A stretch of 64,000 nt of DNA, taken from assembly GCA_035531675.1 (NCBI GenBank), contig DATKSL010000008.1, forward strand, positions 17,093 through 81,092. The letters run 5' to 3'. Positions 39,805 to 48,125 of the stretch are shown piece by piece. Source of the DNA: JAJPIG01 sp035531675 (lineage in GTDB: Bacteria; Desulfobacterota; Binatia; Binatales; Binataceae). The position numbers and the translations under genes are program-made. The notes beneath the pieces are model-generated. The model was not told the DNA's origin. It did not search any database and was given only the letters and a program-made list of their open reading frames with translations. Position 1 is the stretch's first letter. Each line of letters starts with the position of its first letter.

Positions 39805-42255
39805 CTATTGTCTGAGCTCGGCCCCCAGGCGCGTCCGCGCCTGCTCCACCAGTTGAGCGTGCGCGCGGTTGACCTCGCCGTCGGTGAGCGTACGGTCGCG
39901 GGCCCGGTAGAGGCACGCGATTCCCACGCTCTTTTTGCCCGGCGGCAGTGAACCACCCTCGTATACGTCAAACAGCCGCACACTCTCAAGCAGATTCAAC
40001 TCCATTTCGGCCAGCGCCTGCAGCACCGTAGCCGCCGCCATCGCCCGATCGACCAGCAGCGCGAGATCGCGCCGCACCGCCGGAAAGCGCGGCGGCAACT
40101 CGATCGGCCGCTGCTCGGGCGCGCCCCAGGCCGCCAGCAAGGTCAGGTCGAGCTCGAAAATTCCACAGGCACCGCCCAGCTCGAGCCGCATCGCCTCGCC
40201 CGGATGCAGCTCGCCGACGTAACCGGCGAGCGCGCCCCCGACCCGGATATGCGCCGACTTGCCCGGATGGAGAAACCTCAGCTCACCGTCGCCGGGCGGC
40301 TCGAAACTCGCGCGCGGCGCGCCGGGCAGCGCCTGCAGATAGCGCTCGACGATCCCCTTGGTCGTCAAGAAATCGGCCGCCACCCCGGGCCGTCCGATCG
40401 CGCTGAGCGCGTACTCGCCGTAGCTGATACCCGCCAGCCGCTCGGCTTCAGGAGCCGACTCGCGATCCTTGAGGACGAAGGCGCGGCCGATCTCGAAAGC
40501 GTGGAAGGCGCCGGCCTCGCGGTTCAGGTTGAATTGCAACGCGGCGCGCAATCCCGGTATCAGGCTGCGGCGCATCTCGCCGAGCTCGGCCGAGAGCGGA
40601 TTGGTGACTCGCACGGTTTCGCCCGCGCCAATCCCGGGATAGGCCTGGTTATCGGCCGGCGCGACGAAGGCGATCGATTTGATCTCCGTCAGTCCGCACC
40701 CCAGCATCACCTCGCGCGAGGCGCGCGCGAAAATCCGCGACGCATCCTCGACCGCCGGGCCCGCCGAGGTCCGCGCCGGCGCGATAGCGGGAATCTCGTC
40801 GAGGCCGCGCAGGCGTGCCACCTCTTCGGCCAGGTCGGCCGATTCGTTCAGGTCGGGGCGGAACGACGGCGCGGTAACGATCAACCGGCCGCGGCCGCCC
40901 GGGCGCACCGTGGCGCCCAGCGCCTTGAGCCGGCGGCTGACTTCGGCCGACGGAATCTCGACTCCCAGCAGCTTCGCGATCGCGCCCGCTTCGAGCGTGA
41001 TTTCACGGGCCGATGACGGGCGCGCCTCGACGTCGACCAGCGCTCCGGCCGGACGGCCGCTGGCGATTTGACGAATGATCGCGGCGATACGATGGAGCGC
41101 GCGGACCTGGCCGGCGCGATCGATACCGCGCTCGAAGCGATAGCTCGCCTCGCTGCGCAGCCCCAATCGCCGCCCGGTGCGCGCCACCGTCAGGGCCTCG
41201 AAGTAGGCGCTTTCGAGCAGAATGGTTTCGGTCGCGGCGCTGACCTCGGAGTTGCCGCCGCCCATCACGCCCGCCAGCGCGACCGGTTTTTCGGCGTCGG
41301 CGATCACCAGGTCGTCGGGCAACAGCTCACGGCGCAGGCCGTCGAGCGTGGTCATCTCGCGATCAGTGCCGGCGCGCCGGACGATAATTTTGCCGCCGGC
41401 GAGCCGGGCGTAATCGAAAGCATGGAGCGGCTGCCCCAGCTCCAGCATCACGTAGTTGGTCGCGTCGACCACGTTGCTCACCGCGCGCATCCCGCTGAGC
41501 TCGAGCCGCCGCTTGAGCCAGGCCGGCGAAGGTCCGACCTTGACACCCGACATCGCCAGCGCGGCGTAGCGCGGGCACAGATCGGGGGCCTGGATTTCGA
41601 CCGCGATCGGCGCCGCGGCATGGTCTGCATGGGCAAGCGGCGCGATACGCGGTGGCTTCATTTTGACGCCGAACAGGGCGGCGATTTCGCGCGCCAGTCC
41701 GATCACCGACAGACAATCGCCACGATTCGGGGTGATCGCGATATCGAGCACGACATCATCGAGCTGGAGCGTCGCAGCGAGGTCGGCACCGGGGTCGCCG
41801 GAGGAGAGCTCGAGGATTCCCTCGTGCTCGTCCGAGAGCCCCAGCTCGCGCTCCGAACAGAGCATCCCGTCCGACTTGACGCCGCGGATGACGGCGGCCT
41901 GCAGCGGCGGCGCCTGCTCGACGCTCGCCGCGCCACCGGCGCCGTGCACCCCCGCCCGCAGCCGCGCCCCGACCCGGGCATAGGCAGCGGTCATGCCGGC
42001 GCGCACGTTCGGCGCGCCGCAGACCACGCTGAAGCGTCCGACCGGGCCGGCATCGACCTCGCACAGGCTCAGGCGATCGGCATTGGGATGGCGTTCGGCC
42101 TTGAGCACGCGGGCCACCACCACGTCCGAGAAAGCGGGGCGCAGCCGCTCGAGATTCTCGACCTCGACCCCGGCTGCGGTCAGCCGCCGGCCGATCTCCT
42201 CGACCTCGAACGGCAGGCTCACGAACTCGCCGAGCCAACTGAGCGGAAGCTTCAT
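39805..42255 (-). CDS. pheT: Phenylalanine--tRNA ligase beta subunit
   Basis: The beta subunit pairs with PheS to charge tRNA-Phe and to edit Tyr. The 816-residue product has the N-terminal EMAP-like tRNA-binding OB fold (about 40-150, with AERHPNADRLSLCEVD), the B3/B4 editing region and B5 domain, and the C-terminal anticodon-binding ferredoxin-like domain (PPRFPAVRRDLALLVD and DVYEGGSLPPGKKSV). Length is normal for bacterial PheT. The start overlaps the pheS stop by 4 bases (ATGA), so synthesis of the two subunits is coupled. Confidence 0.98.
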   Translation of the reverse strand: MKLPLSWLGEFVSLPFEVEEIGRRLTAAGVEVENLERLRPAFSDVVVARVLKAERHPNADRLSLCEVDAGPVGRFSVVCGAPNVRAGMTAAYARVGARLRAGVHGAGGAASVEQAPPLQAAVIRGVKSDGMLCSERELGLSDEHEGILELSSGDPGADLAATLQLDDVVLDIAITPNRGDCLSVIGLAREIAALFGVKMKPPRIAPLAHADHAAAPIAVEIQAPDLCPRYAALAMSGVKVGPSPAWLKRRLELSGMRAVSNVVDATNYVMLELGQPLHAFDYARLAGGKIIVRRAGTDREMTTLDGLRRELLPDDLVIADAEKPVALAGVMGGGNSEVSAATETILLESAYFEALTVARTGRRLGLRSEASYRFERGIDRAGQVRALHRIAAIIRQIASGRPAGALVDVEARPSSAREITLEAGAIAKLLGVEIPSAEVSRRLKALGATVRPGGRGRLIVTAPSFRPDLNESADLAEEVARLRGLDEIPAIAPARTSAGPAVEDASRIFARASREVMLGCGLTEIKSIAFVAPADNQAYPGIGAGETVRVTNPLSAELGEMRRSLIPGLRAALQFNLNREAGAFHAFEIGRAFVLKDRESAPEAERLAGISYGEYALSAIGRPGVAADFLTTKGIVERYLQALPGAPRASFEPPGDGELRFLHPGKSAHIRVGGALAGYVGELHPGEAMRLELGGACGIFELDLTLLAAWGAPEQRPIELPPRFPAVRRDLALLVDRAMAAATVLQALAEMELNLLESVRLFDVYEGGSLPPGKKSVGIACLYRARDRTLTDGEVNRAHAQLVEQARTRLGAELRQ

Positions 42256-43301
42256 GAGAACCTTTCGACCGTGGCCGGAAACTGACCGAGAAAGCGCAAA
42301 TCGTTTTCAAAGAACAGCCGCATGTCCTCGACGCCCAGCTTGAGCAGCGCGGTGCGCTCGACGCCGAGGCCGAAAGCGAAGCCCTGGTACTCGGCCGGAT
42401 CGTAACCGACCGCGCGGAAGACGTTGGGATGGATCATCCCGGAGCCCAGGATTTCGGTCCATCCACTGTGCTTGCAAACCCTGCACCCCTTGCCGGCGCA
42501 CAGCAGGCACGAGATATCGACCTCGGCGCTGGGCTCGGTGAAAGGGAAAAAGCTCGCGCGGAAGCGCACCGCGGTGCCGGGTCCGAAGAAGGCGCGCAGG
42601 AATTCGGTCAGCACGCCCTTGAGATGGGCCATGGTGATTTTGCCGGAGCGGTCGACCATGAAGCCTTCGATCTGACTGAACATCGGCGAGGCCCGCACGC
42701 TCAGCTCGTCGCGCCGGTAGCAATTGCCGGGGCAGACGATCGCCAGTGGCGGCCGGCGCTGCTCCATCACGCGAATCTGGCCGTTTGAAGTATGGGTGCG
42801 CAGCAGCAGCCCGCCGCCCAGGAAGAACGTGTCCTGCATTTCGCGCGCCGGATGGTCGGGCGGAAAGTTGAGGGCCGCAAAGTTATGGAAGTCGTCCTCG
42901 ATATCGCGCGTCGCCGCAATTTCGAAGCCCATCGCGCTGAAGATATGCAGCATCTGCTCGATAATGAGCGTGACCGGATGGAGCCGGCCGCGCGGCAGTT
43001 GCGCGCCCGGCAGGGTCACGTCGAGGCGCGTTTCGGCCAGCGAGCGTTCGAGCGCCGCCTGCTTGAGCTGGCCCTGGAGCACCTCGATGCGCGCCTCCAG
43101 CTCGCCCTTGATCTGATTGACGAGCTGGCCGATGGCGGGGCGTTCGGCGGGCGCCACCTCGCGCATCCGGCGCATGATCTCGGTGAGCTCGCCCGAGCGG
43201 CCGAGCACGCGCACGCGGACATTCTCGATCGCCGCCTCGGTGGCGTCGTCGGCCAGTTCGCGGAGCGCGCGAATGCGGATTTCTTCGAGCTGATCCTTCA
43301 T
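42252..43301 (-). CDS. pheS: Phenylalanine--tRNA ligase alpha subunit
   Basis: The 349-residue catalytic subunit contains an N-terminal coiled coil (1-90) that binds tRNA, class II motif 2 around FHNFAALNFPPDHPAREMQDTF, and motif 3 FAFGLGVERTALL near the end. Four Cys in CLLCAGKGCRVCK precede the LGSGMIHPNVF motif, as in many bacterial homologs. The open frame continues upstream, but ATG 43301 gives the normal length. A perfect hairpin lies in the 109-base gap after rplT and may attenuate transcription into pheS. Confidence 0.97.
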   Translation of the reverse strand: MKDQLEEIRIRALRELADDATEAAIENVRVRVLGRSGELTEIMRRMREVAPAERPAIGQLVNQIKGELEARIEVLQGQLKQAALERSLAETRLDVTLPGAQLPRGRLHPVTLIIEQMLHIFSAMGFEIAATRDIEDDFHNFAALNFPPDHPAREMQDTFFLGGGLLLRTHTSNGQIRVMEQRRPPLAIVCPGNCYRRDELSVRASPMFSQIEGFMVDRSGKITMAHLKGVLTEFLRAFFGPGTAVRFRASFFPFTEPSAEVDISCLLCAGKGCRVCKHSGWTEILGSGMIHPNVFRAVGYDPAEYQGFAFGLGVERTALLKLGVEDMRLFFENDLRFLGQFPATVERFS

Positions 43302-43356
43302 GGCTTTACAAGTGGCCGCGGCCGGGAGGTTTCGGTGCGACCGCTCAAACGAAAGA

Positions 43357-43376
43357 CCATGTGGCATACCACATGG
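43357..43376 (-). promoter_or_regulatory. Candidate attenuator hairpin between rplT and pheS
   Basis: CCATGTGG and CCACATGG form a perfect 8-bp stem with a 4-base loop. On the transcribed minus strand it is followed by TCTTTCGTTT, a weak T-rich tail. A 20-codon frame beginning MVFRLSG inside the hairpin arm ends in a TGA that overlaps the pheS ATG. E. coli controls pheST by attenuation at the same place; here the leader has only one Phe codon, so Phe-specific control is not evident. Confidence 0.45.
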
Positions 43377-43410
43377 CCTTGACAACCTGGAAGCGTCGCC
43401 GCGGGCGGAT

Positions 43411-43773
43411 TCAGGCGGCGAGGCCGAGCGCGTTCTTGGCGGTGCGTACCAGCTCGGTGAAGAGGCCGTCGCGCTCCTTGGCGAGCAGCGCCAGTTGCTT
43501 GCGATCGAGTTCGACGCCGGCCTTCTTGAGGCCGTTGATAAAGCGACTGTAGCTGAGCCCATGCTCGCGCGTCAGGGCGTTGATGCGGGTAATCCACAGC
43601 GAGCGGAAATCGCGCTTCTTCTGCTTGCGATCGCGATAGGCGTAGGTGAGGCCCTTTTCGAGCGTGCTACGGGCCTGACGATAGAGCTTGCGTCCGCCGA
43701 CGAAGCCGGAAGCCAGCTTGAGCTGGCGCTTATGACGACGGCGACTGGTGAAGCCGCCTTTTACGCGAGGCAT
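43411..43773 (-). CDS. rplT: 50S ribosomal protein L20
   Basis: L20 binds 23S rRNA early in 50S assembly and often represses its own operon. The 120 residues start MPRVKGGFTSRRRHKR and contain the basic helix with YAYRDRKQKKRDFRSLWITRINA, identical in pattern to the family. The order infC-rpmI-rplT is the standard L20 operon. Autoregulation by L20 binding near rpmI is known elsewhere; the RNA target was not identified here. Confidence 0.98.
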   Translation of the reverse strand: MPRVKGGFTSRRRHKRQLKLASGFVGGRKLYRQARSTLEKGLTYAYRDRKQKKRDFRSLWITRINALTREHGLSYSRFINGLKKAGVELDRKQLALLAKERDGLFTELVRTAKNALGLAA

Positions 43774-43867
43774 CGGAGTTCTGCGTCCTTCCTTGAGATT
43801 AAATCGGTCTTCAGGCTTGAATCAGCCGCTGCATCCTACCTGATTACGCGAGCGGAATCAGCCGGCC

Positions 43868-44065
43868 TCATCGAAAAGGGATAAGGGCCTTGATCTTGCG
43901 CGCGTCGGCCGCGTTGAGCACCGCCGGGACGCCCAGATGGCGCTTGCGCGAGCGGCTTTTGCTCGACAGCAGATGGCGCAAATAGGCGCGTTTGTGCTTG
44001 ACCTTGCCGCCCTTGGTCACCTTGAAGCGCTTGGCCGCGCTGCGATTGGTCTTGAGCTTGGGCAT
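43868..44065 (-). CDS. rpmI: 50S ribosomal protein L35
   Basis: The 65-residue basic protein starts MPKLKTNRSAAKRFKVTKGG, the canonical L35 opening, and ends in ADARKIKALIPF. The ATG at 44065 with an AGGA site is chosen over a GTG-type extension to 44098 that adds eleven non-conserved residues. It lies 33 bases after infC and 94 bases before rplT. Confidence 0.98.
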   Translation of the reverse strand: MPKLKTNRSAAKRFKVTKGGKVKHKRAYLRHLLSSKSRSRKRHLGVPAVLNAADARKIKALIPFR

Positions 44066-44098
44066 ACCGTTTTCCTGTCCTAATCCAACTAGATCCAA

Positions 44099-44635
44099 CT
44101 AGCGCGGCGTGAGCAGCACCGACATATTGCGCCCTTCCATGCGGGCCAAACCCTCCGGCTGCGCGATATCCTGGACCTGCTCGAGGATCGCGTGAATCAG
44201 CGTCCGTCCCAGTTCGGGATGGGTAATCTCCCGGCCGCGAAACCAAATCGAGAGCTTAACACGCTGGCCCTCGCCGACAAAGCGCCGGATATGCTTGACC
44301 TTGAATTCGACGTCATGCTTCTCGGTGCGCGCCCCCATCTTGACTTCCTTGATCAGGCTGGCGCTGGAGCTGCGGCGCGAGTCGTGGGCCTTTTTCTTCT
44401 GCGCGTAGCGATACTTGTCGAAATCGGTGATCCGGCAGACCGGCGGTTGGGCGTTGGATGCGACCTCGACCAGGTCGAGTCCGCGGCTCTCGGCGAGCTT
44501 GATCGCGTCGCGCAGGCTCAGGATGCCGGCCTGATGGCCGTCGACGTCGATCACGCGCACCTCGGAGGCGCGGATCAGGTTGTTGGTCCGGATCGCCGGT
44601 TCCCGCGACGGTGGCGTTCTGAAATCCCTACGAAT
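44099..44635 (-). CDS. infC: Translation initiation factor IF-3, ATT start codon
   Basis: IF-3 proofreads initiator tRNA and start codons on the 30S subunit. No ATG, GTG or TTG gives a full N-terminus. The in-frame ATT at 44635, preceded 5 bases upstream by AGGAGGT, yields 178 residues with the conserved TNNLIRASEVRVIDVDGHQAG opening, the YRYAQKKKAH linker and the C-terminal KMGARTEKHDVEFKVKH domain. An AUU start in infC is known from E. coli, where IF-3 represses its own mRNA by rejecting it, so the same autoregulation is expected. A GTG at 44560 would delete 25 conserved residues. Confidence 0.93.
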   Translation of the reverse strand: MRRDFRTPPSREPAIRTNNLIRASEVRVIDVDGHQAGILSLRDAIKLAESRGLDLVEVASNAQPPVCRITDFDKYRYAQKKKAHDSRRSSSASLIKEVKMGARTEKHDVEFKVKHIRRFVGEGQRVKLSIWFRGREITHPELGRTLIHAILEQVQDIAQPEGLARMEGRNMSVLLTPR

Positions 44636-44640
44636 AAGAC

Positions 44641-44647
44641 ACCTCCT
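44641..44647 (-). promoter_or_regulatory. Perfect Shine-Dalgarno deciding the infC ATT start
   Basis: AGGAGGT on the minus strand lies 5 bases before ATT 44635-44633 and is complementary to the 16S rRNA 3' end. No ATG, GTG or TTG sits at a suitable distance, so the site points to the ATT. Confidence 0.85.
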
Positions 44648-44715
44648 GTTTAAGCGGCATCGGGCGCGGCGTCCGATGCACCGTTATTATTACCGCTGCG
44701 GGTGCCGTGCGGCTA

Positions 44716-46629
44716 TCATGACGGCAGCGGCTCGCCCCGCAACATTTCGATCAAACCGCCGATCGTCAGCGCCTGGCTCTTGGCGCCGCGCAGCAGCCGC
44801 AGCGACACCGAGCGCGCCGCGGCCTCGCGCTCGCCGACCACCGCCATGTACGGGACCTTGGCGAGCTCCGCCTCGCGCACCTTGAAGCCGAGTTTTTCAT
44901 TGCGCAAATCGGCGCTGGCGCGAAAGCCCTCGCGCTTGATCTGCGCGGCCAGCTCGGCGGCGTAGCCCTCGACCTTCTCGCTGAGCGACAGCACCCGGAC
45001 CTGCTCGGGCGCGAGCCAGAACGGCAGCACGCCGCCGGTATGCTCGAGCAGCAGGCCGATGAATCTTTCCAGCGAGCCCAGGATGGCGCGATGGATCATC
45101 ACCGGGCGCGCCTCGCTGCCGGCGCTGGTGGTGTAGGTCAGGTCGAAGCGCTCGGGCATGTTGAAATCGAGCTGAATAGTCGCGAGCTGCCAGCGGCGCT
45201 TGAGCGCATCGGGGATGTCGATCTCGATCTTGGGGCCGTAAAAGGCGCCCTCCCCCGGATTGAGCTCGTAGGCCAGGCCGTTGCGCTCCAGCGCGCGCGC
45301 CAGCGTCGCCTCGGTCTCGCGCCACATGCGCTCGTCGCCGAGATGCTTGTCGGGCATGGTGGCGACCTTGGCCTCCATCCGCTCGAAGCCGAGCGCGCCG
45401 TAGATGTCGTGCACCATCCGCAGGTTGAGATCGATTTCGCTCTCGACCTGTTCGGGCGCGCAGAAGATATGCGCGTCATCCTGCGACATCGCGCGCACCC
45501 GGGTGAGGCCGTGGAGCGTGCCCGATCGCTCGGCGCGATGGAGCCGGCCGAAATCCGCAATCCGCAGCGGCAGATCGCGATAGGAGCGCTTCTCGGCGCC
45601 GTAGATGAAGGTATGGCCGGGGCAGTTCATCGGCTTGAAGGCGTAGTCGAGCTCGCCGCCGCGATTCTCGCCGTCGGTGGTGAGAAACATATTCTCGCGG
45701 AAATTCTCCCAATGGCCCGAGGTGTGCCAGAGCTCGTTCTTGTAGAGTTGCGGCGTCACCACCTCGTCGAAACCATAGCGGCGGTAGAGCCGGCGGATAT
45801 AGTCGATTAGCTGGTTGTAGATAATCGCGCCCTTGGGCAGAAAAAAGGGTGAGCCCGGCGCCACCGGGTCGAAGATGAACAGGCCCATCTCGCGCCCGAG
45901 CTTGCGATGGTCGCGGGCCCGCGCCAGCTCCATCAGCTTCAGATGCTCCTCGAGATCCTCCTTGCTGGCGAACGCCGTGCCGTAGATTCGCGACAGCATC
46001 GGATTGTGCTCGTCGCCGCGCCAGTAAGCGCCGGCCACGCCGGTCAGCTTGAAGGCGCGCAGATGGCCGGTTGCGGGCACGTGCGGTCCACGGCACAGAT
46101 CGAGCCAGTCGCCCTGGCGATAGATTGAGACCTTCGGCTCGGGAATCTGCTCGATGATCTCGACCTTGTAATCCTCGCCCATGGCGCGAAAGCGGGCGAT
46201 CGCAGCCTCGCGCGGCTCCTCGATTCGTTCGACCGGCAAATCCGCCTTCGCCAGCTCGCGCATCCGGGCTTCGATGCGCGGCAGGTCCTCGACCGTGAAC
46301 GGCCGCGCCGGTGCGAAGTCGTAAAAGAAGCCGTCCTCGATTACCGGGCCGATAGTCACCTGGGTGCCGGGATAGAGGCCCTGCACCGCCTGCGCCATCA
46401 GATGGGCAGTGGAATGGCGCAGCACCTCGAGGCCCTCGGCGCTGGCCGCGGCCACCGGCTCGACCTCGGCGTCGTGGTCGAGCGCCGCGCCGAGATCGAC
46501 GATACGCCCGTTGACCCGCGCCGCGACCGTCTCGCGCCGGCGCGCGCCGTCGAGCAGCTCGCGCACCCGGGTACCCCGCGGCACGGACCGACGCTCCCCT
46601 CCGATCGTCACAATGACTTCGGAGCTCAT
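44716..46629 (-). CDS. thrS: Threonine--tRNA ligase
   Basis: The 637-residue class II synthetase has a TGS domain (1-62), the SAD editing domain with HSTAHLMAQAVQ and RGPHVPATG (Cys and His of the editing and zinc region), a catalytic core with FKPMNCPGHTFIYG and RTGTLHGLTRVR-like segments (here ERSGTLHGLTRVR), and a C-terminal anticodon domain with LNEKLGFKVREAELAKVPY-type ends. Length is standard. No strong Shine-Dalgarno is visible. A tRNA-Val gene lies 57 bases upstream on the same strand, so the transcript may start at or before the tRNA. It begins the infC-rpmI-rplT-pheST cluster. Confidence 0.98.
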   Translation of the reverse strand: MSSEVIVTIGGERRSVPRGTRVRELLDGARRRETVAARVNGRIVDLGAALDHDAEVEPVAAASAEGLEVLRHSTAHLMAQAVQGLYPGTQVTIGPVIEDGFFYDFAPARPFTVEDLPRIEARMRELAKADLPVERIEEPREAAIARFRAMGEDYKVEIIEQIPEPKVSIYRQGDWLDLCRGPHVPATGHLRAFKLTGVAGAYWRGDEHNPMLSRIYGTAFASKEDLEEHLKLMELARARDHRKLGREMGLFIFDPVAPGSPFFLPKGAIIYNQLIDYIRRLYRRYGFDEVVTPQLYKNELWHTSGHWENFRENMFLTTDGENRGGELDYAFKPMNCPGHTFIYGAEKRSYRDLPLRIADFGRLHRAERSGTLHGLTRVRAMSQDDAHIFCAPEQVESEIDLNLRMVHDIYGALGFERMEAKVATMPDKHLGDERMWRETEATLARALERNGLAYELNPGEGAFYGPKIEIDIPDALKRRWQLATIQLDFNMPERFDLTYTTSAGSEARPVMIHRAILGSLERFIGLLLEHTGGVLPFWLAPEQVRVLSLSEKVEGYAAELAAQIKREGFRASADLRNEKLGFKVREAELAKVPYMAVVGEREAAARSVSLRLLRGAKSQALTIGGLIEMLRGEPLPS

Positions 46630-46686
46630 CTAAGCGACAACGGGCGCAACAATCACGATGAATATCGACCGATCAGGCAAGTATAT

Positions 46687-46761
46687 TGGTAGGCACGGGC
46701 GGGATTGAACCGCCGACCCCTTCCGTGTCAGGGAAGTGCTCTCCCGCTGAGCTACGTGCCT
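46687..46761 (-). tRNA. tRNA-Val (anticodon GAC), CCA encoded
   Basis: Reading the minus strand, the 75-base gene folds as a cloverleaf. AGGCACG pairs with CGTGCCT as acceptor stem, GCTC with GAGC as D stem, CTTCC with GGAAG around the CTGACAC anticodon loop, and GGCGG with CCGCC around TTCAATC. The anticodon GAC reads valine codon GUC and by wobble GUU. The 3' ACCA (discriminator A plus CCA) is encoded. Confidence 0.97.
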
Positions 46762-46800
46762 TTGGATTCGGGTTCTTCACTGACACCATCAGACCCTGAA

Positions 46801-46829
46801 GCGGTAACAAAAATCGCGTTTTCGAGCAA
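46801..46829 (-). promoter_or_regulatory. Possible promoter upstream of tRNA-Val and thrS
   Basis: On the minus strand TTGCTC (46829-46824) is followed after 17 bases by TACCGC (46806-46801), about 40 bases before the tRNA. The -10 match is weak. The 186-base gap between the tRNA and the AI-2E-type gene otherwise holds only the promoter of the latter. Confidence 0.3.
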
Positions 46830-46931
46830 CCCGACGGGTCGCCGCGCGCCGTCGCGCCGGCGGAAGTTGAGGCTGCGAAGCGGGCGCCGACGGCCTGCCG
46901 GCGCCCCGCGACCGGGCCGCGTCCGATCTGA

Positions 46932-46937
46932 TAGGCT
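46932..46937 (+). promoter_or_regulatory. -10 element close to the AI-2E-family start codon
   Basis: TGATAGGCTGG contains an extended -10 (TG, one base, TAGGCT) ending 10 bases before the ATG at 46948. No Shine-Dalgarno is evident, so a very short or absent leader is likely. Confidence 0.35.
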
Positions 46938-46947
46938 GGCGCGGCCG

Positions 46948-48030
46948 ATGGACCACGAGCGAATCGTACAGCTGTTCTTCTTCGGTTTGCTGGCCCTGAT
47001 GGCCTACGAGCTCTACCAGGTGCTCGGGCCGTTCCTGATTCCGATCGCCTGGGCCGCGCTGCTCGCCTTCATGGTCCATCCGCTGTTCGAATGGCTCAAC
47101 CGGCACGTGCGCAGCCGCTCGCTGGTCGCCGTGATAATCACGGTCGGCGTCACGCTGCTGATCATCCTGCCCGCCCTGTGGCTGCTCGGCCGGCTCGCTG
47201 CGGAAGCGCAGAACTTTTACAACGAGCTCTCGGTAATCGTGAACCGGAGCAGCAGCGGCCAGGCGCAGGCCAGCCATTGGCTTACCCATACCCGGATCGG
47301 GATAGCGCTCAACCGGATGCTCGCACGCCGCGGCATCCGGCTCGAGGATGAAATCTCGAAGCTCGCCTATGCGGCCGCCAAGCTGACCAGCGACTACGTG
47401 GTGCTGCACGCCAGCTACGTGGCCCGCAACGTGATCACGGCGGTGATCGACTTCGGCATCATGCTGATCACTTTCTTCTATCTGCTGCGCGACGGCAACT
47501 ACTACTACCACGAACTGCGCGCCATCACGCCGCTCCATACCGAAGACAAGCGCGCGATCTTCGAGACCCTGCGGGCCACGCTTTCCTCGGTGATGCGCGG
47601 CCTGATGCTGGCGGCGCTGGCGCAGGGCCTCGCAATCGGCGTCGGCTACCTGGTCTGCGGCGTCCCGTACTGGGCCTTCCTCGCGCTGGTGACGGCGGCC
47701 TGCGGACTCTTCCCGTTCGGCGGCACGGCGCTGGTGTGGGTACCGGTCGCGATCTATGTCGGCTACCATTCCGGATGGGCGTGGGGCGCGGGGCTGCTGG
47801 TATGGGCGACGCTCGCAGTCGCAGTGATCGATAATTTTCTGAAGCCGATCGCGATGCGCCACGGGATGGGGCTGCCGACGCTGGTGGTGTTCTTCGGGGT
47901 CGCCGGCGGCCTGGCGGCCTACGGCCCGCTCGGGCTGTTTTCCGGTCCGGCGGTAATCTCGGTGTTCGTCGCGCTGTTGCGGGTCTTCCGGCGCCTTTAC
48001 GGCGACGAGGAATCGCTCCAGGCCGCCTGA
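46948..48030 (+). CDS. AI-2E/PerM-family membrane transporter
   Basis: The 360-residue protein has about eight hydrophobic segments. An N-terminal pair (8-45) is followed by another near 55-80, a long soluble loop (about 80-150), and a C-terminal set of helices. GLMLAALAQGLAIGVGYLVCGVPYWAFLALVTA and the IDNFLKPIAMRHGMGLP loop are family signatures, read at about 215-315. The family includes the AI-2 exporter TqsA and Na+/H+ antiporters, so the substrate cannot be named. The open frame extends upstream through the gap, but ATG 46948 gives the normal N-terminus. Confidence 0.88.
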   Translation: MDHERIVQLFFFGLLALMAYELYQVLGPFLIPIAWAALLAFMVHPLFEWLNRHVRSRSLVAVIITVGVTLLIILPALWLLGRLAAEAQNFYNELSVIVNRSSSGQAQASHWLTHTRIGIALNRMLARRGIRLEDEISKLAYAAAKLTSDYVVLHASYVARNVITAVIDFGIMLITFFYLLRDGNYYYHELRAITPLHTEDKRAIFETLRATLSSVMRGLMLAALAQGLAIGVGYLVCGVPYWAFLALVTAACGLFPFGGTALVWVPVAIYVGYHSGWAWGAGLLVWATLAVAVIDNFLKPIAMRHGMGLPTLVVFFGVAGGLAAYGPLGLFSGPAVISVFVALLRVFRRLYGDEESLQAA

Positions 48031-48125
48031 ACGATTGTCGCGCCGGCCTGCGCCCCATGGCTTATAACCCGACTGGCTAAGCGCCGTCCGCGGCGGTTAA
48101 ACTTAGGCCCGAGAGACTCCTTTCG

